Shown here: positions 62,580-64,000 of the stretch, one piece after another
How positions within the stretch are numbered: position 1 is the stretch's first letter
Layout: every line of letters begins with the position of its first letter
Source of the DNA: CAYVWB01 sp964455395
GTDB taxonomy: Bacteria > Desulfobacterota > Desulfovibrionia > Desulfovibrionales > Desulfovibrionaceae
Reading direction: 5' to 3'
NCBI GenBank assembly: GCA_964455395.1
Contig: CAYVWB010000002.1
Coordinates: 1 to 64,000 of the forward strand
Length of the DNA: 64,000 bases
Notes under the pieces: generated by a model
The model's database searches: none
The model's input: only the letters and a program-made list of their open reading frames with translations
What the model was told of the DNA's origin: nothing
Position numbers and translations under genes: made by a program

Positions 62580-63662
62580 ATGCCGCACACGCCTGCTCAC
62601 CATCCGTCTCCGTTGCTGCGTCTTGCCGAGACACTCTGGGAAGGCGTCTATCAGCGCGTGCCCCTCTACTTCGACTGGATCCACGTGGACCCCTGCAGCC
62701 GCGTGGATCGCGCTTCCCCCTTCCACCCCGCGCAGGCGTACGCGCCCCACTGGCGACCCGCCATGCTCTCCTTCAGTCGGTTCACCCGGCTGGAGTCCGT
62801 CCTTCCCCGCACCAAAGCGGTCTTTCTTTATGGATGGGGCGACCCCTTCGCCAATCCTGCGCTCTTTCCCATGGCGAGGCTGGCCCGCGATCACGACTGC
62901 CAGCTCGCTACGGTGACCCGCGGCGTTCTGCTGAGCCCTGCAGAGTGGGACCGCGTGGTGGCGCTCCCCTTCGATGTGGTGGCGTTCCCCATCCAGGCGC
63001 TGGACGAAGCCGCGCACAAACGCCGCGCAGGATGCAGCCTGGAGGAGATCCTCCACGCCATCCACCTGCTGCAGGAGGCCAAACGCCGCGCGGGCTCCCC
63101 TGCGCCGATCGTGGAGCTCCGTTTCCTGCTCACCCGCGCCAGCCTGGATGATCTGGACGCCCTGCCCGGCTTCCTGGCCGCCGTGGGGGTGCGCTCTTGC
63201 GTGGCGCACACCGTCTCCTTCGTCCCGCGCGCGACCTTGGCGGACGAGTGCCTTCTCCCCAGGACCAAAGCGCAACTCCGATGGCTGCTCAAGAAGTTGC
63301 ACGCCGTGTATTTCGAATGTCTCCGCCATGAAACGTTCCTGCGCTACCATGTGCTTTCGCCGGGGGTGCGGCCCACACGTTGCGGCGAAAACGTCACGGA
63401 ATGTTTCCATGTCACGGCTTCGGGGCAGGTGGCGCCGTGCATCTTGCGTGGCATGCCGCTGGACGAGAGGGCGCGGGTCTCGCACTGGCGGCTGGGGCGG
63501 GAACACCCCTGGAGCGCGTTGACATTCGGGGACCTCGCCACGACGTCGCCGGAAGCCATCTGGCGCAGCAAGCCGTACCGACGCTTCCGCACCCCGTGGT
63601 ATTGGAACCGACCGCATCGGTCGTGCGCCACGTGCATGTCGCCGTTGCGGCTATCGGGATAA
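62580..63662 (+). CDS. Radical SAM/SPASM-like protein lacking the SAM-cluster cysteines
   Basis: 360 residues with the order of a radical SAM/SPASM maturase. At the first strand the canonical CxxxCxxC is reduced to C39 with D43 and S46 (DPCSRVDRAS), so the SAM-binding [4Fe-4S] cluster cannot form in the usual way. A following GGEP-like motif is retained as LYGWGDPFANPAL. The C-terminal SPASM-type cysteines are intact (CGENVTECFHVTASGQVAPC, SCATCM), suggesting it still binds auxiliary clusters. No RiPP precursor or partner enzyme adjoins it. It could be a non-catalytic relative, a chaperone-like protein or a recent decay product, though the rest of the frame is intact. Confidence 0.7.
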   Translation: MPHTPAHHPSPLLRLAETLWEGVYQRVPLYFDWIHVDPCSRVDRASPFHPAQAYAPHWRPAMLSFSRFTRLESVLPRTKAVFLYGWGDPFANPALFPMARLARDHDCQLATVTRGVLLSPAEWDRVVALPFDVVAFPIQALDEAAHKRRAGCSLEEILHAIHLLQEAKRRAGSPAPIVELRFLLTRASLDDLDALPGFLAAVGVRSCVAHTVSFVPRATLADECLLPRTKAQLRWLLKKLHAVYFECLRHETFLRYHVLSPGVRPTRCGENVTECFHVTASGQVAPCILRGMPLDERARVSHWRLGREHPWSALTFGDLATTSPEAIWRSKPYRRFRTPWYWNRPHRSCATCMSPLRLSG

Positions 63663-63719
63663 GACGACTCACGGTCCATGTTGGCGTGGCGTTGGTTGGT
63701 TTTTGTAGATTGATGTTGA

Positions 63720-63748
63720 TTGACATGGGCTGTGGCGCATCGTAGAAT
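63720..63748 (+). promoter_or_regulatory. Sigma-70 promoter abutting the DNA methyltransferase start
   Basis: Consensus TTGACA (63720-63725) and TAGAAT (63743-63748) are 17 bp apart. Five bases separate the -10 box from the ATG at 63754, predicting a leaderless mRNA. No ribosome binding site is visible. Confidence 0.75.
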
Positions 63749-63753
63749 GGCCT

Positions 63754-64000
63754 ATGTTCTCCTACTATGAGTTCTTTGCTGGCGGCGGCATGGCCCGCGC
63801 CGGGCTCGGTCCGGACTGGACCTGCCGCTTCGCCAACGATTTCGACCCCGCAAAGGCGGCCATTTACGCAGCCAACTGGGGCGACGACGTCCTCATGACA
63901 GGAGACGTGGCGCACGTGCGGCCCGCGGATCTTCCCGGACGTGCGGACCTCGTCTGGGCCTCCTTCCCGTGCCAGGACCTCTCCCTGGCGGGCGCGGGCC
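63754..64000 (+). CDS. DNA (cytosine-5-)-methyltransferase (5' part; runs off the window)
   Basis: The first 82 residues are visible. Motif I for SAM binding is EFFAGGGMARAGLG, followed by the acidic residue after strand 2 (ANDFDPAKAAIY), GDVAHV of motif II-III, and motif IV with catalytic Cys, FPCQDLSLAG. The gene would methylate cytosine at C5 in a specific recognition sequence; the target domain lies outside the window. Whether it belongs to a restriction-modification system depends on what follows. The upstream gene is unrelated and ends 92 bp earlier. Confidence 0.93.
   Translation, partial: MFSYYEFFAGGGMARAGLGPDWTCRFANDFDPAKAAIYAANWGDDVLMTGDVAHVRPADLPGRADLVWASFPCQDLSLAGAG

Overview
The window is a GC-rich (roughly mid-60s percent), gene-dense chromosomal segment of a Gram-negative bacterium. 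MreB, Lnt, UppP, PbpC with alpha-2-macroglobulin, RsmE, MnmG, RF2, DapF and an elongator tRNA-Met all point to ordinary chromosome. An apparent selenoprotein, a FlhG-type ATPase, a CheY/CheX/CheA-like module, several GGDEF/PilZ proteins and stand-alone HU suggest a motile delta-type proteobacterium, most likely Desulfovibrionales-like (Thermodesulfobacteriota). That placement is an inference from gene content, not from a marker-gene comparison. Two runs of N (12608-12617 and 18947-19046) show that this is a draft assembly; one splits the alpha-2-macroglobulin gene and the other sits inside a repeat gene.

1-8.4 kb: mreB (cut by the window edge) with a double-GAF protein, an unrecognised 583-residue protein, then gcvT-rsmE-rarA and a periplasmic solute-binding protein. 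8.4-19.3 kb: the envelope pair pbpC and alpha-2-macroglobulin, a lytic transglycosylase with a promoter directly abutting its start codon, a YcxB-like membrane protein, and a secreted repeat protein. 19.5-25.5 kb: UDP-glucuronate decarboxylase, an EamA exporter, and a three-gene signalling module (MshEN-like/CheX, CheY, CBS-PAS-HPt-HATPase). 26-33.3 kb: a small metzincin-like protein, an alpha/beta hydrolase, a transglutaminase-like lipoprotein translationally coupled to an SGNH hydrolase, a small Cys-rich winged-helix candidate, an EAL/HDOD protein and a DUF2237 protein.

33.4-44.7 kb: a membrane-anchored Ser/Thr kinase, several small unknown proteins, a methyltransferase, UppP, a tRNA-Met unit with clear promoter and terminator, a membrane lipase, nitroreductase-CsaA, a FlgM-like protein and a glycosyltransferase. 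44.8-51 kb: a GGDEF protein, a hairpin-rich leader before a queuosine-precursor transporter, an acetyltransferase, a pentapeptide-repeat membrane protein with a fresh 54-bp duplication, and an M20 peptidase. 51-62.5 kb: housekeeping genes mnmG, PilZ, corC-like, lnt, prfB (programmed frameshift), GGDEF, flhG-like, HU, a selenoprotein whose start overlaps the HU stop, and dapF. 62.5-64 kb: a radical-SAM-like protein that has lost its SAM-cluster cysteines but kept the SPASM ones, and the beginning of a DNA C5-cytosine methyltransferase whose promoter predicts a leaderless mRNA.

Most of the window is conserved core genome. The observations I consider most worth following are the in-frame UGA selenoprotein, the degenerate radical SAM/SPASM protein, the structured leader of the queuosine transporter, the two leaderless gene starts, the MshEN-CheX/CheY/CBS-kinase module, and families of short intergenic repeats (8-bp GTCA-type arrays and a 16-bp element shared by two spacers).
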